Shown: in pieces, positions 54,102-61,783 of the stretch
Numbering within the stretch: position 1 is the first letter of the stretch
How the letters are laid out: every line of letters starts with the position of its first letter
Assembly: GCA_014163555.1 (NCBI GenBank)
Contig: JACJGO010000003.1
Location: 124,001 to 188,000, forward strand
Direction of reading: 5' to 3'
Length of the DNA stretch: 64,000 nucleotides
From: Flavisolibacter longurius
Lineage (GTDB): Bacteria > Bacteroidota > Bacteroidia > Chitinophagales > Chitinophagaceae
Notes under the pieces: model-generated
What the model saw: only the letters and a program-made list of their open reading frames with translations
Databases searched by the model: none
What the model was told of the DNA's origin: nothing
Made by a program: the position numbers and the translations under genes

Positions 54102-54938
54102 TTAGTGCAGCACTTGCGTTTTGGGTTTTTCCACAAGGTTAGCCAGCTCCCTGTTCTCCTGCAGGTATTGTTGCGGCGTTCGTCCGGTAAACTCCTCAAA
54201 ATCTTTGATGAAATGTGCCTGGTCGTAAAATGCGGCTTCGTAAAAAACTTCGGGCCAGGCCACTTTCTTTTTTCCAACAATCAAACTGCAGATATAACCT
54301 ATGCGCCGGATGCGGGCATAGTATTTCGGACTAAGGCCCACTTTCTGGAAAAAATGCCGTTCGAAGGTGCGGCGGCTCATGCAACTTTCCCGCAGCAGGT
54401 GTTGCACATGCAGCATGCCGTTTTTGTCCAGAATCGTTTGCACGGCCTGATCAATAAAATCAGGCGTCGGTTCATGGCGCTGGCAATGAAAAAGCAGAAA
54501 CGCCTCCATTTCCTTAGCTCTTTCCAAAGCTGATTTGGCTGTAAGGATGTTTTGCGTGAATTGCTTTACGTAGTCTTGTTGCAATACGGAAAAAAGGTTT
54601 ATTCTTTCTTCGGTAAAAACAAACCCATCGAGTCCAAAAAGGGAAGCCAGGGCTGCAGGTTTTAGCACAATACCGGCAATACCGATACTTTCCCTTAAAA
54701 AGAGTTTATACGAGTAGATGGACTGTCCGGCAATAAAGACAGCGGGAACGGAGAGGCGGTCGTATTTTTTGTTTTGGAGAAAATACGGTGCGCCATAATT
54801 GAAAACAATAGAACAAAAACCATTGGGTGGCGATTCCACCACCAGTTCCTCATCCAGCGGGCCTTCCGAATCCCAGACGAAATAACATTCAACGAATGGC
54901 GTAAGCGATTCAGTTGGTTTGAATTTCTGATAAAGCAT
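54102..54938 (-). CDS. AraC family transcriptional regulator
   Basis: 278 residues. The N-terminal domain (FKPTESLTPFVECYFVWDSEG, about 5-150) resembles the DUF6597 sensor of Bacteroidota AraC proteins. The C-terminal AraC HTH pair is at about 165-265: LLRESCMSRRTFERHFFQKVGLSPKYYARIRRI and WPEVFYEAAFYDQAHFIKDFEEFTGRTPQQYL. It sits inside the run of small minus-strand genes and is the only regulator there, so it may control them. Confidence 0.9.
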   Translation of the reverse strand: MLYQKFKPTESLTPFVECYFVWDSEGPLDEELVVESPPNGFCSIVFNYGAPYFLQNKKYDRLSVPAVFIAGQSIYSYKLFLRESIGIAGIVLKPAALASLFGLDGFVFTEERINLFSVLQQDYVKQFTQNILTAKSALERAKEMEAFLLFHCQRHEPTPDFIDQAVQTILDKNGMLHVQHLLRESCMSRRTFERHFFQKVGLSPKYYARIRRIGYICSLIVGKKKVAWPEVFYEAAFYDQAHFIKDFEEFTGRTPQQYLQENRELANLVEKPKTQVLH

Positions 54939-55033
54939 GATTTTGCTTTAAGGTCTGAACATTCGCTGCTTTCCCGGTCAAAACGTTTTGGTTGACAGGC
55001 AGGAAACCGGTGGTGGTGTTTTGCATCGCCAAC

Positions 55034-55465
55034 TCAGGAAGCTGCTGCCCCAGCCGTTTCCAATTCGGCCGTCTGCAAGGGTTGTTTGACTTTGACCGCA
55101 TCAAAAGCTTTGCTGACGATCAGCCACTGGCCTTCCATTTTCAGCAACTGGAAATAATTGACATAGTCTGTACCGTAACAATTTTCCTGTACCACTTCTA
55201 CACTGGCGGCCAGTCCGGCGATATCAATCTTGGTGATGGTGCAGCGATGTTGTTCGCCGGTAGTAGCCGGTGCTTCCTGCGCAGCTACATAGGCAAACAG
55301 TCCTTCAATTTCCACCATCATAACGCTATCGCTGTTGCAGCCATACATCATAGCCTTGGGATGAAAGGCTGACCGGAGAAGGGCAATGTCGCCATTGGTA
55401 ATGCCTTCTCCATACTTGTTAACGGTTTTGCGAACTGCTTCGAATTCAGCAATGGATGTACTCAT
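55034..55465 (-). CDS. NTF2-like protein (3), lumazine-binding-like
   Basis: 143 residues: VRKTVNKYGEGITNGDIALLRSAFHPKAMMYG, helix VEIEGLFAYVAAQE, strand HRCTITKIDIAGLAASVEVVQENCYGTDYVNYFQLLKMEGQWLIVSKAFDAV. This matches the putative lumazine-binding (PF12893-like) branch of the NTF2 fold. Situated directly upstream of araC on the same strand (95-base gap). The ligand is unknown. Confidence 0.83.
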   Translation of the reverse strand: MSTSIAEFEAVRKTVNKYGEGITNGDIALLRSAFHPKAMMYGCNSDSVMMVEIEGLFAYVAAQEAPATTGEQHRCTITKIDIAGLAASVEVVQENCYGTDYVNYFQLLKMEGQWLIVSKAFDAVKVKQPLQTAELETAGAAAS

Positions 55466-55597
55466 ATGTTCTGGTTTTAATAACTAAGGGAAATGGCCGG
55501 ATGGAGTTGTGGATAGGGGGAGATGTACTTAAAGCTACATTTCATATTTGACTTTTGCAAGGGCCTACGCAAAAATTCAAATCCCGGATTTATGTCC

Positions 55598-56242
55598 TCA
55601 ATAGTCGATCCATCCATCCGCATTGTAGGCTGCATCACTGGGATCCGTTGGATTAAAGTAGCCATCAAATGCAAATTCTCCGGTGGCGTGAACAAATTTG
55701 CCGGTGCCGCCCAGGATCAGGCCTTTTCCATTAAAACCAATTTTAGTAGCAGAGACGGGGAAGGTGCTGCCACCGCCGGCAATGGCCGTGGTGAAAATGG
55801 CTTCTCCCTTTTTGTTGTAGATAACATGATTGATGACATGGCCGTTTACGGTTTCCGGAATGCCGAGGGAAGAAATGGCTGAAGCCAGTTCGGTAAAATC
55901 TCCGGCAACGGGGTAAGAAGGAATATCAACCAGTGGAGCCGCTACGGATCCAAGTATAGCATCACCCGGCGGTTGAATATAAGCCAGTTGGTTAAAGTAG
56001 GTAATACATTTTCCAAGGTGTGTGGCATTACCGGTGCCGCCGCCCGGAAAATGTAAAATGCCCAGATAATTAACGCCCCCAATGGTTAAAGGCTGTGGCT
56101 GCGTTGGAGAAACGCGGTACCATGTGTCGGTGGTAACCTTAAACGCCCTTTGTTGCTGGCGAAGTTCTTTTTTACAGGAGACAAGGGCAAAGGCAAACAG
56201 ACCAATGATCCATACGTAGCGAAGTGCGAAAACCCGTTTCAT
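55598..56242 (-). CDS. Lipoprotein of unknown function
   Basis: 214 residues from the ATG at 56242 (an earlier in-frame start at 56308 is not conserved-looking). Lipobox FALVSC with cysteine near residue 23. The mature part has a glycine-rich beta pattern, ending in GKGLILGGTGKFVHATGEFAFDGYFNPTDPSDA, which resembles the last strands of allene-oxide-cyclase-like or heme-binding barrels. No firm family. First gene of the minus-strand accessory run. Confidence 0.7.
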   Translation of the reverse strand: MKRVFALRYVWIIGLFAFALVSCKKELRQQQRAFKVTTDTWYRVSPTQPQPLTIGGVNYLGILHFPGGGTGNATHLGKCITYFNQLAYIQPPGDAILGSVAAPLVDIPSYPVAGDFTELASAISSLGIPETVNGHVINHVIYNKKGEAIFTTAIAGGGSTFPVSATKIGFNGKGLILGGTGKFVHATGEFAFDGYFNPTDPSDAAYNADGWIDY

Positions 56243-56353
56243 AACGAAAATTTTTACGTGGAGGAATGCTGCGTTAGCGTTTGTTGTCGAGGGCAGGAAT
56301 AGTAACAAAAATAGCCGGTGCCCACTGGCGGTACAATACCAGAAATTGGGTAG

Positions 56354-56390
56354 AAAAGAAAAGCCGCTCTTGCGGAGCGGCTGAAAAAAC
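56354..56390 (-). terminator. Intrinsic terminator of glyA
   Basis: Stem AGCCGCTC (56362-56369) / GAGCGGCT (56375-56382), five-base loop; on the minus strand it is followed by TTTTCTTTT. Confidence 0.8.
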
Positions 56391-56405
56391 TAGGAGGAAA
56401 GATGA

Positions 56406-57683
56406 TTACAGCTCCGGGTACAGCGGGAAGCTGGCCATCAGTTCATGCACTTCATCTGCTGTCTTACTTACAACAGAAGCGTTATCAATATTCATCAATA
56501 CTTTATCAATCAGGTCTACCACCGTCTGCATGTGCTCTTCCTTCATGCCCCGTGTGGTAATAGCCGGTACTCCCACACGAATGCCCGATGTTACAAACGG
56601 GCTTTTATCATCATACGGCACTGCGTTTTTGTTCAGCGTAATGTGTGCCCTGTCCAGTGTTTCCTGCGCTTTTTTACCCGTAATGTTTTTATTGCGAAGG
56701 TCGATCAGCATTAAGTGGTTGTCGGTTCCGTTGCTGATCAGGTGATAATCTTTGGCTACAAAAGCTTTGGCCATGGCCTGCGCATTCAGTTGTACTTGTT
56801 TGGCATAGGTTGTAAAATCATCAGAAAGGATCTCGCCAAACGCGATGGCCTTGGCGGCAATCACATGCTCCAGCGGGCCACCTTGTGTACCGGGGAAAAC
56901 CGCCATGTCAATAAGGTTGCTCATCATACGAATGTTGCCCTTCATATCTTTTAATCCAAAGGGGTTTTCAAAATCTTTACCCATCAGGATAATGCCGCCA
57001 CGGGGTCCACGCAAAGTTTTGTGCGTGGTAGAGGTTACAAAATGGCAGTGTTCAAATGGCGAGGCCAGCAAACCTTTGGCAATCAGTCCTGCCGGGTGGG
57101 CAATATCGGCCATCACAAAAGCGCCAACTTCATCGGCTACTTTGCGAATACGGGCATAATCCCATTCGCGGCTATAGGCAGAGGCACCACAAATGATCAT
57201 CTGCGGTTTTTCGGTTCTTGCCTTTTCTTCCAGCTCTTCGTAATTAATCAAGCCGGTCTCTCTGTGTACGGTATAAGAAAGTGCCTGGTACAGTTTTCCG
57301 CTGAAGTTCACCGGCGAACCGTGGGTAAGGTGGCCGCCCATGCTCAGGTCAAGTCCCAGGATTTTATCACCGGGTTTTAGCACGGCCAGCATCAGGGCCG
57401 CGTTGGCCTGCGCACCGCTGTGGGGTTGTACGTTGGCGTATTCGCAGCCAAATATTTCTTTGATACGGTCAATGGCCAACTGCTCCACTTCATCCACAAA
57501 TTCGCAACCGCCGTAATAACGACGCCCCGGGTAACCCTCAGCGTATTTGTTGGTCATAACGTTGCCCATGGCCTGCATGACCTGCAGGGACGTAAAGTTT
57601 TCTGATGCGATCAGCTCAATGCCGTTGCGCTGGCGTTCCAGTTCTTTGCGAATGATGTCGAAGACAAGTGTATCTCTTTGCAT
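56406..57683 (-). CDS. glyA: Serine hydroxymethyltransferase
   Basis: 425 residues from the ATG at 57683 (the frame is open to 57794 but the extra 37 residues are non-conserved). It has [22 protein letters not shown], and the PLP lysine K222 in [15 protein letters not shown]. It converts serine plus tetrahydrofolate to glycine plus methylene-tetrahydrofolate in the cytoplasm. The best promoter lies about 200 bases upstream, giving a long leader that carries repeat array E. Confidence 0.97.
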   Translation of the reverse strand: MQRDTLVFDIIRKELERQRNGIELIASENFTSLQVMQAMGNVMTNKYAEGYPGRRYYGGCEFVDEVEQLAIDRIKEIFGCEYANVQPHSGAQANAALMLAVLKPGDKILGLDLSMGGHLTHGSPVNFSGKLYQALSYTVHRETGLINYEELEEKARTEKPQMIICGASAYSREWDYARIRKVADEVGAFVMADIAHPAGLIAKGLLASPFEHCHFVTSTTHKTLRGPRGGIILMGKDFENPFGLKDMKGNIRMMSNLIDMAVFPGTQGGPLEHVIAAKAIAFGEILSDDFTTYAKQVQLNAQAMAKAFVAKDYHLISNGTDNHLMLIDLRNKNITGKKAQETLDRAHITLNKNAVPYDDKSPFVTSGIRVGVPAITTRGMKEEHMQTVVDLIDKVLMNIDNASVVSKTADEVHELMASFPLYPEL

Positions 57684-57698
57684 GGTTATAGTTTTTTG

Positions 57699-57865
57699 CC
57701 GCAGAGAACAGGAGTAGTCGCGTGTTTTGCAGAGATTCTGTTTAACCCTGCTAATACTAAGCGGCTTTGTCTCGCTGTAGGTTGTACTTCGCAATGAACG
57801 TTTGAACTGGAGGCATCCGCTAAAATAGTATCTGCGAAAGCCTCCTTTTCTCTCGTTCTCTGCGG
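57699..57865. repeat. Inverted array E (about 9-bp period) in the glyA leader
   Basis: Perfect 11-base arms CCGCAGAGAAC (57699-57709) / GTTCTCTGCGG (57855-57865). The right arm continues outward as TTCCTGCGGTT, so its reverse complement reads AACCGCAGG, AACCGCAGA, GAACGAGAG in 9-base phase. The left arm has a second degenerate GCAGAGATT copy near 57729. The spacer is about 145 bases. Confidence 0.55.
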
Positions 57866-57885
57866 TTCCTGCGGTTAAAGTGGTG

Positions 57886-57918
57886 CAAAAATAAGCCTCG
57901 GCCCATAAGGAAAGCCAA
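57886..57918 (-). promoter_or_regulatory. Promoter of glyA
   Basis: On the minus strand TTG (57918-57916), 22-base spacer and TATTTTTG (57893-57886), a perfect -7 element. Confidence 0.5.
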
Positions 57919-57919
57919 G

Positions 57920-57951
57920 TTGTTTCGTTGAATGAAAAAGCTGTAATTTCG
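57920..57951 (+). promoter_or_regulatory. Promoter of the nucleotidyltransferase gene
   Basis: TTG at 57920-57922, 21-base spacer, TAATTTCG at 57944-57951 (one mismatch to TAnnTTTG). Its -33 element lies two bases from that of the divergent glyA promoter. Confidence 0.45.
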
Positions 57952-58028
57952 ACCGCTTAATTTATCACGGTTGTTTTGCGTAAGGTGAAGAAAGAAAAAA
58001 GAGGTTCGGTCAATCGAAATAAAAATCA

Positions 58029-59021
58029 ATGAAAGCTATAATTCCCGTAGCCGGTGCCGGTACAAAACTGCGTCCGCATACCTATACCCAGCCCAAGGCC
58101 TTGATTCCAATGGCGGGGAAAACGGTTCTCAGCATTATTGTTGATCAACTGCGAGAGGGTGGCCTGAATGAGTTTGTGTTTGTAGTGGGCTACCTTGGCG
58201 AAAAAATCCAGGACTACGTCAAAACAAATTATCCCGATATCACATCGCATTTTATTTTCCAGAACGATCGGCAGGGCATTGGCCATGCCATCCGTCTTAC
58301 CCGCAGCATTGTGGCCGGCGACGAGGCACTGATTGTACTGGGCGATACCATCTGCGATTTTGATGTAAAGGCGGTAATTGAAAGTGATGTCTCCATGATC
58401 GGCATTAAAAAAGTGGATGATCCGCGCAGCTTTGGCGTGGCCGAACTTTGTCACGATGCCGACGTATCGCATGTAGTGGAGAAGCCGCATATTCCGAAAA
58501 GCAATCTGGCCCTGGTAGGCGTTTACAAAATAAAGGAAACCGAAATGCTGTATGAATGCCTTGAGGCCAATATCAGCCAGGGCATTAAAACACATGGCGA
58601 GTTTAGTATCACCGATGCCATTGACTGCATGATCAAGAAGGGTGCAAATTTTAAGGCCTTTAAAGTGGCTGCCTGGTTCGACTGTGGCAAACGTGATACA
58701 CTGCTGGAATCCAACGCTACACTGCTCAAAAAATTCGGCGCAAGAACAGAACCCTCTTCTGATTACGAAAACACTGTCATTGTGCAGCCCGTCAGTATCG
58801 GTAAAGGCTGCGCCATCAAAAATTCCATCATCGGTCCCAACGTAACTATTGGTGACAATACCACCGTTGATTATTCCATCATTAAAAATTCCATCATCGG
58901 CGCTTTTTCTAATCTCTACGACATTGTGCTGGATGATTCCCTTATTGGCAGCGATACCTCCATCCGCGGCGAAACCCGTACACTAAACATCGGCGATAAT
59001 ACGGATATTGACCTGGGGTAA
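58029..59021 (+). CDS. Sugar-phosphate nucleotidyltransferase with hexapeptide-repeat tail
   Basis: 330 residues. The N-terminal Rossmann-like domain has the signature VAGAGTKLRPHTYTQPKALIPMAGK (lysine where most have arginine in GTRL), and VLGDTICDFD supplies the metal aspartate (about residue 105). From about 245 on there are left-handed beta-helix hexapeptide turns (VSIGKGCAI, NVTIGDNTTV, SIIGAFSNLYDI). It activates a sugar 1-phosphate with NTP for cell-surface glycan or nucleotide-sugar synthesis; the sugar is not defined. Single gene, divergent from glyA. Confidence 0.9.
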   Translation: MKAIIPVAGAGTKLRPHTYTQPKALIPMAGKTVLSIIVDQLREGGLNEFVFVVGYLGEKIQDYVKTNYPDITSHFIFQNDRQGIGHAIRLTRSIVAGDEALIVLGDTICDFDVKAVIESDVSMIGIKKVDDPRSFGVAELCHDADVSHVVEKPHIPKSNLALVGVYKIKETEMLYECLEANISQGIKTHGEFSITDAIDCMIKKGANFKAFKVAAWFDCGKRDTLLESNATLLKKFGARTEPSSDYENTVIVQPVSIGKGCAIKNSIIGPNVTIGDNTTVDYSIIKNSIIGAFSNLYDIVLDDSLIGSDTSIRGETRTLNIGDNTDIDLG

Positions 59022-59023
59022 CG

Positions 59024-59260
59024 GCCCCCTGCTCCCCGGTGGGGGAACTTAGGTCAAACTATCTTTATAATTCTTCTATTCTTTTCTTTGCAAAATCTTA
59101 TTGATTGGCAAGCAAATCTTTCTTCCCTGCATATGCAAAGTTGGGAAGAGGGCTGGCAATTACGGACTAGAAGCCTTTCCTGAAAAAACACCGCGTAAGC
59201 AATGACTGAAGAAAGAGCAGGCAACACAAATCTAAGTTCCCCCACCGGGGGACAGGGGGC
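59024..59260. repeat. Inverted repeat H with one arm inside a coding region
   Basis: Arms of 29 bases at 59024-59052 and 59232-59260 are reverse complements at 27 of 29 positions (a TC/CT swap). Each arm is itself C-run/G-run rich (CCCCCTG..CCCCGGTGGGGG). The left arm begins two bases after the nucleotidyltransferase stop. The right arm encodes residues 11-20 of the following flavoprotein. Confidence 0.85.
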
Positions 59261-60215
59261 AAATCGCATAACCCGTCTTTTCAACATAAACTATCCCATC
59301 CTTCAGGCCGGCATGATCTGGGCCAGCGGCTGGAAACTGGCAAGTGCCGTCAGCAATGCCGGTGGACTGGGCATGATCGGGGCCGGCAGCATGTACCCGG
59401 ATACGTTGCGTGAGCATATACAAAAATGCAAGGCGGCTACCAGCAAACCGTTTGCGGTTAACGTGCCGCTTCTTTACCCGGATCTGGACAAGCATATTCA
59501 AATTATTATTGAAGAAGGAGTAAAGATTGTATTTACCTCGGCGGGCAATCCCAAAACCTGGACGGGGCATTTTAAACAACACGGCATCACCGTTGTGCAT
59601 GTGGTCAGCAGCAGCAGGTTTGCATTAAAAGCACAGGAAGCCGGTTGCGATGCGGTTGTGGCCGAAGGCTTTGAGGCCGGTGGTCATAACGGTCGGGAAG
59701 AGACGACAACCTTTGTACTGATACCTGCTGTTGCCAAAGCCGTACAGATTCCGGTGATTGCGGCCGGTGGAATTGCTACCGGTCGACAAATGCTGGCAGC
59801 AATGGTGCTGGGTGCCGAAGGCGTTCAGGTAGGAACCCGGTTTGTGGCAAGTGAAGAGGCGTCTTCGCATACTGCCTTTAAAGAAGCCATTATCAACGCT
59901 GGCGAAGGCGATACGCAACTGATGATGAAAAAACTCACGCCGGTGCGCCTGCTGAAGAATAAGTTTTTTCAGGATGTGCAGGAAGCGGAAGCCCGTGGTG
60001 CAGATGAAATAGAACTCAAACGCATTCTCGGGAGAGCAAGAGCAAAATTAGGAATGTACGAAGGCAATCTTGATGAAGGCGAACTGGAAATTGGACAAGT
60101 AAGTGCCCTGGTCAGTGACATTTTACCCGCAGAAAAAATTGTTCAAAACCTCTGGACTGAATTTAATGCTGGGTTGCAAAATCCGTTGGCGATACCTGCA
60201 AAAACGGTGCGGTAA
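59202..60215 (+). CDS. Nitronate monooxygenase / FabK-like flavin oxidoreductase
   Basis: 337 residues. TIM barrel with RLFNINYPILQAGMIWAS near the N-terminus, EAGGHNGRE (about residue 160) and the FMN phosphate site VIAAGGIATGRQMLAAMVLGAEGVQVGTRF (about 186-215). It oxidises nitronates with FMN and oxygen, or could be a FabK-type enoyl reductase; fabI at 42703 makes the first more likely. Residues 11-20 are encoded by a repeat arm, and no ATG, GTG or TTG lies between the arm and the conserved core, so the extension is really translated unless the gene is silent. The 3' end overlaps the convergent 2H gene by 53 bases. Confidence 0.88.
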   Translation: MTEERAGNTNLSSPTGGQGANRITRLFNINYPILQAGMIWASGWKLASAVSNAGGLGMIGAGSMYPDTLREHIQKCKAATSKPFAVNVPLLYPDLDKHIQIIIEEGVKIVFTSAGNPKTWTGHFKQHGITVVHVVSSSRFALKAQEAGCDAVVAEGFEAGGHNGREETTTFVLIPAVAKAVQIPVIAAGGIATGRQMLAAMVLGAEGVQVGTRFVASEEASSHTAFKEAIINAGEGDTQLMMKKLTPVRLLKNKFFQDVQEAEARGADEIELKRILGRARAKLGMYEGNLDEGELEIGQVSALVSDILPAEKIVQNLWTEFNAGLQNPLAIPAKTVR

Positions 60216-60756
60216 AAACAACGTCCCACACACGACCATTGTGGCGCAGGAGCGACAGGCCATTGACATCTGCCGTTTCTAGAAACGGCTCTTTTTCAAA
60301 TCGCGACCATGCTTCCCAAAAATCTTTTTTGTGCATGTCCCGTGTAGCAATGGTAATGTGCGGATGAAACGGCCGGTTCTCTATTTTCATCTTGTACTCT
60401 TTTCCACGAAAAAAGGCGTCTGAATTTTTTTTAAGCTGATGCAGCGTTGCATTTTCTTCTACTTCCACAAAAATGGTACGGGGCTTAAACGCTGAAAAAC
60501 CTGCTGTTGTTACTGAAAAAGCAGGCATGGTTTGCGCAAGCTGTTCGATATCCTGCCGCAAGGCATGCTCTTTTTCTTCTTCCATCCAAAATGGCGGCAC
60601 AATGGTAATATGCGCCGGCGATTTTAATCCGACTTTACAACCATATTTTTCCTGCATTTGCCGTTTGTACGGCAACAATTTTTCATCAATCTGCTGTGGC
60701 AACACCACTGCAACAAAATACATACGGACAGGTGTGTTTTGTGTCGATTCCTGCAT
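60163..60756 (-). CDS. 2'-5' RNA ligase family (2H phosphoesterase) protein
   Basis: 197 residues from the ATG at 60756; an upstream TTG would lie in the T run of the preceding terminator. The two 2H motifs are AHITIVPP (about residue 47) and HPHITIATRD (about residue 132). These enzymes act on cyclic or 2'-5' phosphodiester bonds in RNA or nucleotides. Convergent overlap with the flavoprotein gene covers the last 17 codons. A later ATG (60723) would leave the first motif intact. Confidence 0.88.
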   Translation of the reverse strand: MQESTQNTPVRMYFVAVVLPQQIDEKLLPYKRQMQEKYGCKVGLKSPAHITIVPPFWMEEEKEHALRQDIEQLAQTMPAFSVTTAGFSAFKPRTIFVEVEENATLHQLKKNSDAFFRGKEYKMKIENRPFHPHITIATRDMHKKDFWEAWSRFEKEPFLETADVNGLSLLRHNGRVWDVVFTAPFLQVSPTDFATQH

Positions 60757-60770
60757 AATGACAGTATACA

Positions 60771-60798
60771 AAAAATCCTGCCGTGAAGCAGGATTTTT
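60771..60798 (-). terminator. Intrinsic terminator of the coiled-coil gene
   Basis: Stem AAAAATCCTGC (60771-60781) / GCAGGATTTTT (60788-60798), six-base loop, with T residues on the 3' side of the minus strand. Confidence 0.85.
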
Positions 60799-60818
60799 GG
60801 AATGCGGAGTTGATTGAT

Positions 60819-61610
60819 TTAATCCTTCTCGATGTTCAGGCCGTCTTCATCTTTTTCCAGGGTGAAGCCGTCTTTATCACTCAAATAGGCGTTGTATTTC
60901 TGCACAGCTTCAACAGATAGTTTTTTACCATTCACTGTCAGTTCTTTGTTTTTGTATTCAATCTTGTAGTCCTTAGTTTTATCCAGGTGGCCGTCTCGGT
61001 CCAGTGCCTCTACAAGGTTTTTGTACGATGTAATTTCTTTTCTAGCTTTTTCAATGCTCACCTTTGCTTCTTTCATTGCATTTTCCACTTCGGGTCCAAT
61101 CTTTTCCAACTCGGTTTTCATTTTAGACATGTCAATCTCTTTGACTGTCTGCATTTCTTCTTTGGCACGCTGCATTTCCGTTTGCACCTTTTGCATTTCT
61201 ACCTTCAACGACTCTTTCATTTCCTTGCTGATCTTTTCTGCATCTACGTCCTTCATGGCTTTTTGAATCTCAAGGCTGATCTTTTCGGAATCAATTTCTT
61301 TCATCGCCTTTTCAATATCAACTTTCATTTTCGCCATATCAATCTCCATCGACTTCATCGCTTCGCGAATTTCTTTTTCCATTTTTTCGCCGTCAAAGTC
61401 TTTTAAGGCACGCTGCAACTCTAACTCGCCACGGTCAATTTCAGCCAGGGCTTCATCCAGGTCGCGAACTTTTTTCTGTTTTTTGGGAATGGTATCAGTT
61501 GTCGCATGCTGTTGTGTACCTGCGTTTGACTGTGCTACCGCCACTGCTGCCACAACACCCATCGCAATCAAAAGGAGCGGAATTTTTTTCCAGGAAAGAA
61601 CTTGTTTCAT
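60819..61610 (-). CDS. Exported coiled-coil protein of unknown function
   Basis: 263 residues from the ATG at 61610. An ATG nine codons upstream (61637) exists, but a perfect -7 element ends just before it, so the later start is more likely. A signal peptide or anchor (IPLLLIAMGVVAAVAVAQ) is followed by a long highly charged helix (about 45-195) with repeated units of about 21 residues built on EIDSEKISLEIQKAMKDVD-like words. A small beta-rich C-terminal part reads DYKIEYKNKELTVNGKKLS. Similar proteins sit near anti-sigma systems in Chitinophagaceae, in my recollection; none is adjacent here. Confidence 0.75.
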   Translation of the reverse strand: MKQVLSWKKIPLLLIAMGVVAAVAVAQSNAGTQQHATTDTIPKKQKKVRDLDEALAEIDRGELELQRALKDFDGEKMEKEIREAMKSMEIDMAKMKVDIEKAMKEIDSEKISLEIQKAMKDVDAEKISKEMKESLKVEMQKVQTEMQRAKEEMQTVKEIDMSKMKTELEKIGPEVENAMKEAKVSIEKARKEITSYKNLVEALDRDGHLDKTKDYKIEYKNKELTVNGKKLSVEAVQKYNAYLSDKDGFTLEKDEDGLNIEKD

Positions 61611-61639
61611 ACGTTGGTTTTTATTGTTTTTGTTCATTA

Positions 61640-61647
61640 CAAATGTA
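61640..61647 (-). promoter_or_regulatory. -7 promoter element of the coiled-coil gene
   Basis: TACATTTG on the minus strand, perfect TAnnTTTG, ending two bases before the upstream ATG (61637) and 29 bases before the ATG at 61610. Confidence 0.45.
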
Positions 61648-61771
61648 CGATGATGTTCGTATTTCAGGCGGTCGTCATCATTTTTTAGCCTACTTCCATC
61701 ATGATTTGAGTCCTTTCATCCCTAAGGCGGAATCAAACGCTCAAAAATGATCCCCAATCTTTCGTTCGCCC

Positions 61772-61779
61772 TATATTTG
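61772..61779 (+). promoter_or_regulatory. -7 element abutting the gatC start codon
   Basis: TATATTTG, perfect TAnnTTTG, ending four bases before the ATG at 61784. Transcription would begin at or next to the start codon. Confidence 0.45.
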
Positions 61780-61783
61780 TTTT

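Larger units (their letters stand above)
57684..58028. other. glyA / nucleotidyltransferase divergent gap
   Basis: 345 bases with no gene. It contains repeat array E (57699-57865) and two back-to-back promoters (57886-57918 minus, 57920-57951 plus). Confidence 0.6.

Noticed and set aside
59202-60215. FabK (enoyl-ACP reductase II) as the primary call
   Set aside because: The family cannot be separated from nitronate monooxygenase by eye, and a complete fabI lies at 42703, so FabK is only an alternative.
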